Source: Endocalyx cinctus (Eukaryota > Ascomycota > Sordariomycetes > Amphisphaeriales > Apiosporaceae). From it: a stretch of 64,000 nucleotides of DNA. The notes under the pieces were generated by a model. That model worked only from the letters and a program-made list of their open reading frames with translations, had not been told where the DNA came from and searched no databases. The DNA is taken from the NCBI GenBank assembly GCA_001600455.1, contig BCKC01000004.1:2356001-2420000 (forward strand), written 5' to 3'. Positions 11,980 through 23,145 of the stretch are shown here, piece after piece. A program made the position numbers and the translations under genes. Numbering within the stretch: the first letter of the stretch is position 1; every line of letters starts with the position of its first letter.

Positions 11980-13759
11980 ATGATGGAGGCCCTTCAACAA
12001 TATATACCTCAAGGACTTCCTGTCTCCATTCAGGTCATCATCGCTACTGTCTTGATCGGCACCATTTATTCATTCATCACCGCTGACCGTCCTTTCAGCG
12101 GAATTCCCGTCATTTCTATCAAAGGACAAGATCCTAAGAAGTCATGGGCTTGGGATGGTCGCGATGTAGTTAAAGAAGGGATCAAGCGGGTACGACTTGC
12201 CATTCATTATCCCCTAATTTTTATACCATCTGGCAGCTCGTCTTTTACTCGTCAACGCTGACATATTTATGTATCCACACACGCGCGTATATACAGTTTT
12301 CCGGCCCCTTCCAAGTCATCACCGGAACCGGTCCAAAGATCATCCTCCCCAATCGATATGCCGATGATCTCCGTAATAACCCTGATCTTCATTTTAACAA
12401 GGCCTTCAGCAGAGTGAGTAGACCATCAAGATCTTCCAAATTCACCACTTTCAAATTCCCAAATATTATAGTCCTCTCGTTGACCGTAAACGTAAAGGAC
12501 TTCATGATCTACTATCCCGGATTCGAGCCCTTTCGGCAAGGTCTTGTTCACGACGGCATGTTTCAGGATACCGTGAGAATTAAGCTGAACCAGTCGCTCA
12601 ACCTTATCACTGGTGACCTCGTAGACGAGACCATCATGTCTCTGAACGACGTTTTGGGCAGCAGCACCGATTGGGATACGAGAGTTATCAAGACTGATCT
12701 GCTCGAAATAGTTGCACGCCTCTCCTCTAGAGTCTTCCTCGGAAAGCCCCTGTGCCGCAATCGGAGGTGGCTGGATATCGCCAAGACCTATACTGTCGAC
12801 GTCTTCGTAGTCTCGCGCCTCATGCGCGCCGCCCCGGCTTTCCTACGCCCTCTCGCGTATTTATTGATCCCCCAGGCTTGGGCCCTTCGAAAAGCCGTCA
12901 GCGACGCCCATAAAGTCATAGATCCCGAAGTAGCACGTCGGAAACAAGTCGTCGACGCCGCCAAAGCCTCGGGCCAGAAACCGCCAAAGGTCTCCGACAC
13001 CATCGGTTGGATGTATGAGCTAGCCGGCGACAGAGACTTCGATTACGTCAACGGCCAGCTCTCCTTGACCCTGGCCGCGATCCATACTACTACCGAGACC
13101 ACCTGTACCGCGCTGGTAGATATTTGTCGCTACCCAGAAGTGGCCCAACAGCTACGAGAAGAGGCCATCCAAGTGCTCGGAGAACACGGCTGGGCCAAAA
13201 CGTCCTTGTATAAGTTAAAACTTATGGACAGCTTCCTGAAGGAGGGTCAGCGACTCGCTCCCCTAGCCGTCAGTATGTTCACCCTCCGTCGTCTCTCTCG
13301 ATACGGCCTCGCTAACAAAACGATATAGCATCCATGAATCGATACGTCGAAAGAGAATTGAAGCTGGAAGATGGCACTATCCTGCCAAAAGGCGCTCGTG
13401 TTATGGTAGCAAGCAACTTGATGGACCCGACCATCTACCCGGAACCTGAGAAGTTTGACGCCGCCAGGTTTTTGAAGATGAGACAGCAGCCCGGACAGGA
13501 GAACAGCTGGCAGCTTGTCTCCACAAGCCCGTCCCACTTCCTCTTTGGACACGGTCAACATGCCTGCCCTGGCCGTTTCTTCGCCGCCAACGAGGTGAAA
13601 ATTGCGCTGTGCCACTTTCTGCTCAAGTACGACTGGCGCTTTGTACCTGGTGAAGCGCCGCCTGAGCGGCAGACTTTTGAGGGAACCTCTAGTACTCACC
13701 CTGAGACGAGGATTCAAATCCGACGCAGAGTCCCCGAGATTGATCTCGACAATTTGTGA
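11980..13759 (+). CDS. Cytochrome P450 monooxygenase, ent-kaurene-oxidase-like, four exons
   Basis: Exons 11980-12189, 12297-12413, 12498-13272 and 13329-13759 join in phase to 510 residues, the usual P450 length. The N-terminus carries a membrane anchor (VSIQVIIATVLIGTIYSFI). The I-helix reads LAAIHTTTETT, with the AxH-TT pattern replacing AGxDTT that is common in fungal kaurene-oxidase and indole-diterpene P450s. The ExxR pair is KEGQRLAP, the PERF-like segment is EPEKFDAARF, and the haem loop is FLFGHGQHACPGRFFA with the Cys ligand. The DFMIYYPGFEPFRQG segment after the second intron also resembles that clade. The enzyme should be ER-anchored and use molecular oxygen plus a P450 reductase; the substrate cannot be read. 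The open frame in track begins six nt earlier at a TTG, but the ATG at 11980 is the real start candidate. Confidence 0.93.
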
Positions 13760-14219
13760 GGCATCGCGCTCGAGCTGTACTAGTCGGAGTATTAGTTGGA
13801 TAAGGTAAGGAACCCCAGCCAGATATACTATACAAGAACAAATACCCACGTATGCATCAAATCAAACTTGGTATCCTGCCCACCTTGCTTGCTCATAATC
13901 CCGAGATTAACAAGAATCTGCACCAAATTATTTGAAATGGTCCGAATGGGTTTTCTTAAAATTATCAAAGCTGTTATCGTGGCATTATTTCAGATTTTCA
14001 AACTTGATATGAAGAAAATTACGGAAATATACATATGTATATATATATATATATTTTTTTGGAAACTTTCCTCCTACATTTGGTATATATCAGCATATAA
14101 GTCAGTAATAACTCTGCCCGTCTCCCATCTTACCCAACCTCGTCGTTAGAAGAAAAATCTCCAATCGTAGTCGTCTTCGCTTGCTTCCTCTCGTGACCAC
14201 CAACAGCGCCACTATTACA
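13760..14219. other. Convergent intergenic region
   Basis: This 460-nt stretch lies between the tail-to-tail P450 and cysteine-rich genes and should hold both 3' ends. It has a TATATATA tract at about 14038-14053 and nothing coding that I can support. Confidence 0.55.
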
Positions 14220-14778
14220 TTAACAGCAATCACAACATTCCAAGCATTCGAGACAGCACTCGCAGGTCTCCCCGCAAAGCCAACAGCAACAGAGAGTGGC
14301 GAGACTGTTGAGATGACGAAAATGTTAATATGAGCATTGGTTCCATGGGAAGCAGAGAAAGCTTCTATATCGTGACCAGTACGCACCAGGTATATAAACA
14401 GCCGTGGCTCTTCTCTTCTCGGGGCGGTGGCGCTTGCTGCTGATAGTACATCTGTAATTGGCCTCAAATTTTAGTCGCATGTTATTTCAGACGCGCGTAG
14501 TGAGATAACTTCCGAGGCGAAGGGGGATCGAGAAGCGCTTGGGAGCTAGGAAGTTGTGGCATACCGGCTGTGGTTGAGGTGGGTAGTACCTGCGATTATT
14601 TCATACATGTTAGGACATTGAAAAAAAAAAAAAATAAAAAATCAAGAACAGAGTGATAGAGTTAGGAGCACCCAAGTTGTAAAACTGAGGTGCTCATAGA
14701 ATGAAGTTAACTTAGGGTTACGAACCCCCCTTGTTGAGGCGGTGGTGGTCCACCTTGGTAGTATTGCTGAGCAGACAT
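14220..14778 (-). CDS. Small cysteine-rich CYSTM-like protein, four tiny exons
   Basis: Exons 14726-14778, 14565-14589, 14387-14451 and 14220-14304 join in perfect phase to 75 residues. The first three exons encode a Tyr/Pro/Gln-rich head (MSAQQYYQGGPPPPQQGG, then YYPPQPQP, then MYYQQQAPPPREEK). The last encodes CLATLCCCWLCGETCECCLE and ends CLECCDCC. This layout (Q/P/Y-rich cytosolic head, then a short hydrophobic segment packed with Cys at the very C-terminus) matches the CYSTM family, small tail-anchored membrane proteins linked to stress and metal responses in yeasts and plants. Each intron has GT..AG ends: 14305-14386, 14452-14564 and 14590-14725. No exon is long enough to stand out as an open frame, so the gene is easily missed. 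Confidence 0.87.
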
Positions 14779-16137
14779 TGTGGAACTGGGTTAGGTGATG
14801 TATTATTCCTAACGATTCGATGTCGATTTAACAAATAGACGAATTATTTTATGAGAAGAGGTGATAAATCAATAGGTAAACGAAAACTAGAAGAAAGGAT
14901 TGGGTTGAAGATGCAGGAAGCCTGTCCTTCTTGTTGTTTTTCTTTCCAGCTTTCCGGATAACGACTTTAAAGAAAGTTCAATAACAAGAGGGGTTAAATT
15001 ACACAGTATAGCCCAAGATACAGGCGGTTTACGAACAGACAGCAAGGGGGAAAGGTTTTATTCATACAAGTACGCCATCAAAAGGCAAGACCAAGCCTTG
15101 GTATGAACGTGCCATGCCAGCAACATCATAATCACCGTCGTTAGCACCGCCAATCAGGTTAGTAAATACTTCGGGGGTCAACGACTGATTGGCGGGCCAA
15201 GCCTTACCCAAAAACCTTGCACAGCTGAAATTGGATGCTTGGTGTTTCCATCAGGGTGCCGGTTTCCGAGGGAAATAATAAAAGTGTAAGAAAGAGTCTT
15301 TTACTTGTCAAGTCATAATATTTTCTACGACCTGCTAGCATCATGATTTATCGACTTCGAGATGACAGCAACGGGCGGAGCCGTTGCCTTATGCCAGTGG
15401 CGCGAGCATCATTGCATGAATAAAACTCCTCGCGCAATCGTCTTGTTGAAGTAAAGCATACAATCTATGACTCTAACATATCTACTTTCATTATACACGT
15501 AAGTAATATTAACGAAGAAGCAACGTGTTTTGAGGTATTTTGTTCTCTTTTTCTCGGTAATAACGGCCTCTAAGTTATGGTCGATGGTGAGATATTCTCC
15601 GAATTACGGGGAGAAGCCTTGGCTTACACACTTGGATAAGTCGCTCGATAGAAGGAAATTTCGGTATGAACAGGCCCTGTACATCGGCTCTGGCGTCTGA
15701 TTAAACGCCTTCGTCCTTGCTCATGGAGGACAAGCCCTCGCAATGCTGAAAGGCTGCCGGTTGCATTTAAAATACGAGGCATATAGACACGTTAAGGAAT
15801 AACCGCAAAGTAGATAGCGAGCTAAGATATCTATCTCACTAAGCAGAATATAGAAAATGATGCAATATCGTTTATGATGCTGGGTGGAAACTCGGTATAT
15901 TGTTTCTAACAGCCACAAAGCCGCTCAAGGAAGAGAAAGGAGGATATTGCGAGACCACGATAAGCGCCAACCATACAACAACATCTCTGCAGCAGTACCG
16001 CCATCCATGATTTACGTCTTTGATTAAACGCTTCCGAAACATGAAAATCAAAGGCGTATTCGGCTGTACATGAACGAAGACATCGTTAGGAGTCATGGCA
16101 GGTCACTTATGTGTTTTTCTCTTATTTTTTCTTCGTT
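14779..16137. other. Intergenic, no gene seen
   Basis: About 1.36 kb between the cysteine-rich gene start and the esterase stop. It should hold the promoter of the former, since the ATG is at 14778. No protein-like frame is visible. Confidence 0.5.
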
Positions 16138-17041
16138 TTACGCGGTGAATGGCATCTCAACCTTAACCTCGGCTTCCTCCTCGAGAGCTAGCTTGGCGGC
16201 GCTGGCCACCTCAAAGGCGTGCACGAGGGCTGGGTACCAGATGTTCATCATCTTGGTATCACCGGCGGCATTGGGGTGGACTCCGTCACGTAGATCTGAT
16301 CCTCCATTGAAGCCCGTGTACTGGTCGACAACCCAGATGGGAGACTCGGTCGTGTTCTGTTCCTGGGCCCAAGGGATGATGGCCGCGTTCAGCGCCTCAA
16401 TTTGAGTGTTGAAGCTGCCGAAGCCCATGGGAATGATTTGCGCAACCTAAGCGAGAAAGGGAGGGGGGAAGATAAAAGATTAGCGTCGACCACAATGTTA
16501 CTATTTTTTTTTATTATAATGAGTAAATAGATAGGTGACGAAACGCATCAAATGACGATAAAAATCGGTTACAGTATTTCCCCTTCCTCGGATCACAAGA
16601 TGAAAGAATACTTACGACGATCTTCATGTTGGGGTTAGAGTCTCGCATCTGTTGAACGAGGGTGGTGAAGGCGGCGATGATCTGAGCGGTGGGCCTGTTC
16701 TGCTGGACGATGTCGTTCGTGCCGAGATGCATAGTGATAACGTCGGCAGGGTTGGTTTGGAGCCACGTGACAAGCTGGTTCTGGTTGGCGATGTTGATGG
16801 CCAAGAAGCCTGAATGACCCTCATTGTCACGATCGTACTGGGCGTCACCGCAGTTGTTTTCGTTCTTGCCCGAACCAACCCAGTCGACCGAGGCCCACTC
16901 GGTGTCCTGCATCTTCTCCCAGAGCATTGCCCGCCAACAGATGATCTCAGTAATTGAGTCGCCAAAAGGCATGTACCTCAACGACGTCTGAGCCGTAGCG
17001 ACGCCGAACAGCACTGCCGGGACCAACTTGCTGAAGATCAT
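16138..17041 (-). CDS. Secreted SGNH-hydrolase esterase, CE3 (acetyl xylan esterase) type, two exons
   Basis: Exons 16616-17041 and 16138-16446 join in phase to 244 residues. CE3-like enzymes deacetylate xylan and other plant polysaccharides outside the cell. The start at 17041 gives a clean signal peptide (MIFSKLVPAVLFGVATAQ); an in-frame ATG ten codons earlier would place Lys/Arg residues ahead of it and is less likely. Block I is YMPFGDSITEI with the nucleophile Ser. The middle has DNEGHSGFLAINIANQNQL (block II Gly) and MHLGTNDIVQQNR (block III Asn). The catalytic Asp-His pair is in LRDGVHPNAAGDTKM near the C-terminus. All four SGNH blocks are present, so the enzyme should be active. It stands alone, without a cellulose-binding module. 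Confidence 0.93.
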
Positions 17042-18025
17042 ATTTGCTGGAACCTTAATTTTCTTTCGCAAATAATAGGGTGAATGAGGTAAGGTGAAAA
17101 TGAAGGGTGCGGAACTCGTTGAATACGTGTAAATTTCTTTCTTTCTTTCTTTTTTGTTTTCTTGACGATCACTGCCAGGCGAGAACTATCCCACTCTCTG
17201 TGTTAATTCTGTTGTCTTCTCCCACATCGTATTATATACGTATTGTACACCAAGCCCCTATTCACCTAACTCAACGGTGGGGCCGAGCTGCCACTGCGGC
17301 ACAAACGGGTGTTTTTCTTCTTCGTCTTAAAGAGCGGTTAAATTGGCTCATATAGCCACTAAATTGACGAACGAAGAACATTTCGTAGTGGGTAGAGATA
17401 CCTCCCCTCAAACCGGCTTTCCCATTGGCTTTCTACTCCTCATTTTAATTAATCCTTGAACGAGGAACGGAGCGCTCGATTCCCCAAAGAAGGTAGAACG
17501 GACCTTGGCCACATGCCTTCATCAGGGGCTAATAGGTAGGATGTCACTTTGTGATATTAAAATAAGATATTCATGGAGGTAGATAATGCCACCTATCGTC
17601 TTGATTGGTTACCCTCCGTGGATAATCGCCGTCGGGCACGTGGAATCCACGCTGCCATCGACAATCTTGCCGTCATTATCCTAGCGGCGTAGTGTTGCAC
17701 GTTGTCATGTTGTTTTTGCCAAGAGAATACAACATCTCCCGACGTTCAAATTTACGGGCTTTTCTTCTAAAAGGCACCGTATCTATGTGAAAACTCGTGT
17801 GAGAAGACTGAAAAAAAAAACTCCCGGTTTAATGCATGGTATTATTCAATTAATTGTTCGAAAATGGTTGAATTGGTAGCAGCCTATAAATACTAAAATA
17901 GAATCCGTGTCTTGCCGGAGCATGGAGCATCTTGATAAATATAGTTTATGTGATGAAATAGTTAATATGTGGTAAATCTACCTGAGTTCTCGAGCTTATG
18001 CAGGATTTAACCTCTTGAACCTTCT
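17042..18025. other. Intergenic, esterase promoter side
   Basis: The first few hundred nt upstream of the esterase ATG contain a pyrimidine tract (TTTC repeats near 17137-17160) and should hold its promoter. I see no gene. Confidence 0.5.
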
Positions 18026-18545
18026 TTATATTTGGAATATTGAAGTTTTAAGCCTCCGGGCTGTCTCATCAGTTTCTACCGCTTCCTCTCTCGCATCGAG
18101 TGCTTGTTTGGCTTCTGAGCTATCGTCTCTGCTACCAGGATAGGCATCTCTTTCCGTTACCTCAGCAATATTGAGCTGACGTTCAACCAACAAAGTCGCG
18201 ATTCCGCCTAATTTCTGTGCGAGAGTACTTTGTCTGTGCGCGGGTGCTTCCGCATCCATTACCATCTTAGAAATCACTTACGTGGTGCAACTGAGGCGTC
18301 TCGATAACTTGTAAATCCGGGGCTATCTCTGGTGGTAGTGATTTCAATCTTTCTTCGTTAGCCGAGACGTCGTCTATGACTCTGATAGCATAGCTGGATT
18401 GGATGAGTCTGGTGGATAAACCAGCGAAGGATAATGATAGCCATGATGGATGTGTATGTTAGTAGTTACTTGATAATATTCTTAGTGGGAAGCTTCGCGC
18501 CCCCTCTTACCTTGTAAGGGCTACGTTGAATTTTGGGTCTAAACG
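18026..18545 (-). CDS. Small multi-exon protein of unknown function, 5' end unresolved
   Basis: I can chain three exons. The upstream one ends at 18511 (DPKFNVALTR). The next, 18282-18408, encodes LIQSSYAIRVIDDVSANEER and then a segment ending in PQLHH. The last, 18026-18214, starts KLGGIATLLVERQ and ends KTSIFQI. All junctions are GT..AG and in phase, and a CTAAC branch-like site sits before the middle exon, so the gene is likely real. The first exon with the start codon lies between about 18545 and 18690 and I could not place it. The predicted protein is charged, helical and Cys-free. I do not recognise the family; a small subunit of a nuclear or kinetochore complex is possible but unsupported. 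Confidence 0.55.
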
Positions 18546-18693
18546 AATCTAGAGAGGTCTAAGAAACCCTTAGCTTGAGACAAAGCCACGATTTCAGTCA
18601 AACGTATAAACATGGCTGTAAATATACAGAACTATATTTCGATACTACAGGATCGGCACACATATTGCTTCATGTCGTGTCTTTTATATATTC

Positions 18694-21546
18694 TCATCCC
18701 TTACTTGTTTGCTCTACTTCTTGGAATAAAATGTCTGCAAGAAGATCCCAATCATCCTTCTTATCGCGACTAATTTCCATATTCATCTTCCTCGACTCAA
18801 CTACGAGTATGTGACCACCTTTGAAATAGGCCAGCACGCCTCCTTTACCATCCAAGCGCGCGGTAATACGGAAGTAGTGTTTGCCTTCGTCATTAGCTTT
18901 GCGTACTGGAATGAATTGTAGATCGGCATCTTGGCACCAATTTTCCATCTCGTCACGGAACGTTGGCTCGTATTTCTCCGTGGGCTCGAGTGATGGTGGC
19001 GGAGCTTGCGTGGGTTTCTTCTCTTCAACGCGCTTCTCTTTGTGGCTTTGTGACTTCGGTTGATATGCAGGACGACCGTCAGGCCGAGCAAGATGATGTT
19101 GTGCATCCGCACCAAGACTCAGAGCAGTTTCAATCATTGCCTTGCCTTTTTCAAATTCAGCCGTGATGCTTGGCAAGACCGAAATCTCCGTTGGGAATAC
19201 CTTGTTCTCCCACCAATCATACCAGGTGCCTATCTCCTCATAATCAACTTCATCACTGATAAACCACTTATAGAGAACTTCATGCCACTGCTTAAACACC
19301 TCAGACACAATGACCTCAGCTACCATAGAAGCTGGTATAATACCTATCCACTTGAAAACGCCGTAGAGCATATCCATGTATGGTTCTTGATTGCTAGGGT
19401 CGACCCGAAAGTTCGTCCGCAGGTATCGTGATAGGCTCGGAAGTATATGATTCATCACCAAAGATTTCCATTGATTCTGCGACTTAGATGGACGGAAAAC
19501 GTCTTTCCAATGCTTTAGCCCGGGGATTACCCCTCTGTCAAAAGCCCACACGTCGATCAGCTGTCTGAATTTACGCCGTACGTCTGAGACAAGACCAGTA
19601 CCCTTCGGATCGAGATGATGGGCTGGGAGCCAGGGAAACCAAGGAAATAACCAGACATGCGGTAAACTATGATGCTGCTTTTGCTTTGGTTTCCAATACT
19701 TGATACCGGAATCTAGACGCCGGATGACTTGATCCAGTAGCTGAGAACGGATGAATGCTGGGAAAAGATGATCCCATTTTTCAAAGACAGCAATAAGAGG
19801 CGCGGGGTCGTGCACATCCCAAACCTGCGAAATGGTATTAACAAGTTTAGGAAATATAGTTTTATAAATCATGCTCTCGTATACCGTCGTCGACTTTTGA
19901 TAACGATGAGCTCGATCAGCTTCGATGTAATCCCGCTTTGCGATTGCGGCATCTTGTGATGCCTTGTTTATGAAAGCAAAGAGACCTCGAACATCCGTAA
20001 GGTCAGAAACAAAGTTGCCTAATTTTGGATCTTCTAGCGGCTGCCATCCCTGAACAGCGTCGCGAAGAAAGGGATAAATAGCGGCAACGGCGACGGCGGC
20101 CACATCGCTGTTCTCAGAAGAAGGAGAGGCCAATGCTGCAGTCTTAAGTCCTGTGATGACGGGATCCCATTGACGATTATGCGTGGCCCCAGAAATCTGA
20201 TCTAAAACGGATAAAAATACCTGAAGCCCATCAAGGTCCTTCTCTAACTCATTTACTTCTTGATGGCGTTGTTGAGTTTCCATATCTAGCCATGCCTTTC
20301 TTTCCTCCAGGCTTTTGAATTCTTCGACAAATGCCGCTAGATCGACATGCGCTCGTGTTGCAAGCTTGTGCGCCTCACTTTGTTCCATAAGCTCCGTACC
20401 GGTCGTAGGAGTTAACAAACCAGAACCGGAAGTTAACAGTTTTCGGTCATGTCCAGTCATATCTAGAATCGGAGCAAAAGCATCGGGTATGTGGAGGCCT
20501 GGGGCGGCTTTCTGGATATCATTTATGGATAGATATTTCGGTTTCATTCGTTTGGGGGTAGTCGTGCCACTTCCGGGACGGCTGTTTAGGCTCTTCTGCT
20601 TCTTGTCTTGTTTCGCCTTCTTTTTCTCTTCATCCGAGTCGATTACTTCCTCGCCTCGCAAGAGAGCCTGGCGTTTCTCTTCTTGTCGCTCCTGTTTGGA
20701 CTTTTCCTTGACAGCACCTAAACCGACGCCCTGCGGCCTCAGAGTAGGTTCGATGATAACGTTACGGCCCTGCCCTTGCAGACCTAAACCTTGCCCTTCA
20801 ACATAACCCATCTTTGCCATCATGCGCGCGGCGAAAGATTTGGATTTACCTGCCCCTTTGTCAAATGCACTTGGTTTTGGAGTTTGTGGTGCTGACGCCA
20901 GGCCATCGTCATGACTTAGTTTTAGCACAGGCTCGTTGGTAGAAGAAGGGACAAACCCCTTCCCCAAGGGCGTGCTCCCGTCGTACCTGGTCCTAATTGT
21001 AGTAGATTTACTAGGTGTGCCGAAAGGTGTAAATGCATTTTGTTTTTTACTCTGAGCGGACCAGCTGGTTCCCAATGTAGGCCGAAAACCAAGTCCCATG
21101 CCGGTCATTTCGTCATCGTCATCCTCAATCTCCTCATCTCGATGATTTTCGGGGGTTTTCAAAGCGCGGCTCTTAACACCAAGCCCGGGACGCTCATTGT
21201 CGTCGCTTTCTTCGTTCTGGTCCTGGCCACTGTCTTCGATGTCCTTATTCAAGTTTTCCTGACCAGCAGATACAAAAGCTACATTTTTATATCTTAGGTC
21301 CTGTTTAGTCTTCCAACGTTTTCCGGGGCCGTCGTCTTCACTATCAGAACCGAAAATACCCAGGGCTTGGCTTTCCTTCTCATTGCGTCCTGTTTTCCTT
21401 CGTTTGCGAGGGTTATAATCACGAAAACTATCTTCGCGAGGGTCTATGGAGGGGTGTACGTATGCGTCCTCGTCGTTATCGTCATCGTCCGAAGAAGAAT
21501 ATGCGATCGCATCAGCTTTGGATATTTTATTAGGATCGAAAGACAT
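18694..21546 (-). CDS. Spliceosome disassembly factor Ntr1/Spp382, TFIP11 family
   Basis: A single 950-codon open frame. Ntr1/TFIP11 recruits and activates the DEAH helicase Prp43 to take apart the intron-lariat spliceosome. The N-terminus is acidic and serine-rich (SSSDDDDNDEDAY) with the KRRKTGRNEK nuclear-localisation-like cluster, as expected for the TFIP11 N-terminal domain. A G-patch follows at about residues 228-275 (SFAARMMAKMGYVEGQGLGL then QGQGRNVIIEP and RPQGVGLG), the part that binds Prp43. The rest matches the GCFC domain, including GTWYDWWENKVFP and the WLFPWFPWLP stretch. Length equals the usual fungal orthologue. It lies 355 bp downstream of psf3 on the same strand. Confidence 0.94.
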   Translation of the reverse strand: MSFDPNKISKADAIAYSSSDDDDNDEDAYVHPSIDPREDSFRDYNPRKRRKTGRNEKESQALGIFGSDSEDDGPGKRWKTKQDLRYKNVAFVSAGQENLNKDIEDSGQDQNEESDDNERPGLGVKSRALKTPENHRDEEIEDDDDEMTGMGLGFRPTLGTSWSAQSKKQNAFTPFGTPSKSTTIRTRYDGSTPLGKGFVPSSTNEPVLKLSHDDGLASAPQTPKPSAFDKGAGKSKSFAARMMAKMGYVEGQGLGLQGQGRNVIIEPTLRPQGVGLGAVKEKSKQERQEEKRQALLRGEEVIDSDEEKKKAKQDKKQKSLNSRPGSGTTTPKRMKPKYLSINDIQKAAPGLHIPDAFAPILDMTGHDRKLLTSGSGLLTPTTGTELMEQSEAHKLATRAHVDLAAFVEEFKSLEERKAWLDMETQQRHQEVNELEKDLDGLQVFLSVLDQISGATHNRQWDPVITGLKTAALASPSSENSDVAAVAVAAIYPFLRDAVQGWQPLEDPKLGNFVSDLTDVRGLFAFINKASQDAAIAKRDYIEADRAHRYQKSTTVYESMIYKTIFPKLVNTISQVWDVHDPAPLIAVFEKWDHLFPAFIRSQLLDQVIRRLDSGIKYWKPKQKQHHSLPHVWLFPWFPWLPAHHLDPKGTGLVSDVRRKFRQLIDVWAFDRGVIPGLKHWKDVFRPSKSQNQWKSLVMNHILPSLSRYLRTNFRVDPSNQEPYMDMLYGVFKWIGIIPASMVAEVIVSEVFKQWHEVLYKWFISDEVDYEEIGTWYDWWENKVFPTEISVLPSITAEFEKGKAMIETALSLGADAQHHLARPDGRPAYQPKSQSHKEKRVEEKKPTQAPPPSLEPTEKYEPTFRDEMENWCQDADLQFIPVRKANDEGKHYFRITARLDGKGGVLAYFKGGHILVVESRKMNMEISRDKKDDWDLLADILFQEVEQTSKG

Positions 21547-21901
21547 TTCTCGTTTCCGATCGCTATTGCATGTATTTGAAGTGCTGCTAAGAAAATCGAT
21601 GCTTTACTGGTAGAATGAAATTTTCTAGGTTAGATGCTACAGTATGGATGGGTACATCCAATATAAGTAGGTACTAGCTTAGCAGATATGGCAGCTAGCC
21701 GGCTAGGTATGTAGTTAGCAGGCAGGCAGGCAGGCTAGCAGGCGATGGCAGGCTGGACGGTTTCACAGTACTTATTACAGTATCATATATTGTACACACT
21801 GTCCATATGTCCACTTACACAGTAGTAGCCAGTACGGTACGTGTACCTGCGCAGCGTATCGATTTACTCAACATTTACAATATCATCCAATTATCATTAT
21901 A
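21547..21901. other. Short intergenic region psf3-ntr1
   Basis: Contains GGCAGGCAGGCAGGC repeats near 21720-21735 and TAGGTA/GGTACT motifs, and should include the ntr1 promoter. Nothing coding. Confidence 0.6.
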
Positions 21902-22536
21902 TTAGCCTTTCTTGTTGACGCCTTCCATCCATTCTTTCGTTCCTTTTGTACCGTCATGTGCCTTCTTAAACAGCCTCCTCTCCCACTCTTCCAATCCTCG
22001 TAGAAACTCTTCACCGGCGCCCACGCCCATGTCTTCTGTTGCGCCAGCTTTTCTGGCATGAAGGGCAATATCAGCAGCTCTCGTGACGAAGGTTCTGCGT
22101 AGTATGGCGCATATCTCTTTCTCTTCGAACAAGTCCAACATTCTGGTTCCTAAGCCGTAGAAATTATGACATTGATCCCGCAGCGGTACAGCCCGGGGAT
22201 CGGCCTTCAGAGCTGACATGACTTCATTAGATAACGCAGGTGGGAGATTCAACGAGACAAAAGACTTTGCATCATCAAGAGAGGTCTCTCTGTTCGCGAG
22301 GGCGAGAAGTTCGGCAAGCCATAGTGGTAGGCCGACAGAAGTACCGTTCTTGAGTGCTTGAGTAGGGTTATTGTCCAAGTAACCTAGTTGAGCGACTTCC
22401 AACTCGAATCTGCAGGGTACTTTCTATAATGAATGGCCTCGATGTTAGCGGATAGATCCTAGGTACCTGGGTAGTTTATGGGTGGAATTTTTACCTCAGA
22501 CTCGGTTAAGATAGCATCTATATCGTAGTAGGACAT
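21902..22536 (-). CDS. psf3: DNA replication complex GINS subunit Psf3, two exons
   Basis: Exons 22495-22536 and 21902-22423 join in phase to 187 residues, the usual fungal Psf3 length. GINS (Sld5-Psf1-Psf2-Psf3) is part of the CMG replicative helicase with Cdc45 and Mcm2-7. The first exon encodes only MSYYDIDAILTESE, a strongly conserved Psf3 start, and the second opens KVPCRFELEVAQLGYLDNNP followed by LPLWLAEL. These motifs identify Psf3 without ambiguity. The intron is 71 nt. It is divergent from the Mn-SOD gene. Confidence 0.96.
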
Positions 22537-23145
22537 GCTATTATCATCTTATTATGTTACTTCAGAAATATATGGATTTGAAGATCATGGTATGTTATTT
22601 CAATGGTCTTAACTAGTACTGTATACATATGTATCTTAACCGTTTTCTTTTTTTTGATGAGGTTGTTAAAACGCGTTGCCCCATTATTAAAGGCCAAGAA
22701 GCTTGGAGAGCGCGTCTTGTGTAGGTACATAGTATACTGTACAGTATGGAGTCCTAAGCAGCTAAGGTACCCCATAATACCTGTTATTATCTGTTATTAT
22801 GACAGTCATCATTCAATATCTTCAAGAGCATTTATACAGTGCCTTTAGGAATTACCGATAGCTCCGAGCTACGGTCGATTTCTAAGAAATTCTACGCTAT
22901 GGAGTACTGTACATACAGTACGGAGCACATAGCACCCTTTAACCGATAGCCAGTATTTTACGCAAAGCTGACATCATAAATAATATATTTCCTGCATACA
23001 TATACGTCCATACACACCTGTGCCCAAGAATACGTTATTCTTACCCGTGCCGTTCAAGGTAAATAAATCAGTATCTTACTATACTTGCTGAACCTACAGC
23101 TCAGGGCTCAGGTTAATTCAATTGATCTGATAGGAATCATCAAAT
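22537..23145. promoter_or_regulatory. Divergent promoter region psf3 / Mn-SOD
   Basis: The two genes start 609 bp apart and head-to-head, so this stretch must contain both promoters. A GTACTGTA/TACAGTAC-type short inverted motif recurs (22735-22745 and 22905-22920). The assignment is positional only. Confidence 0.55.

Noticed and set aside
11800..12012. A poly-lysine minus-strand frame
   Set aside because: It is the TTC microsatellite read on the reverse strand and overlaps the start of the P450 gene.
14102..14467. A 121-codon minus-strand frame
   Set aside because: It overlaps the real CYSTM-like gene in another frame and has no protein-like features.
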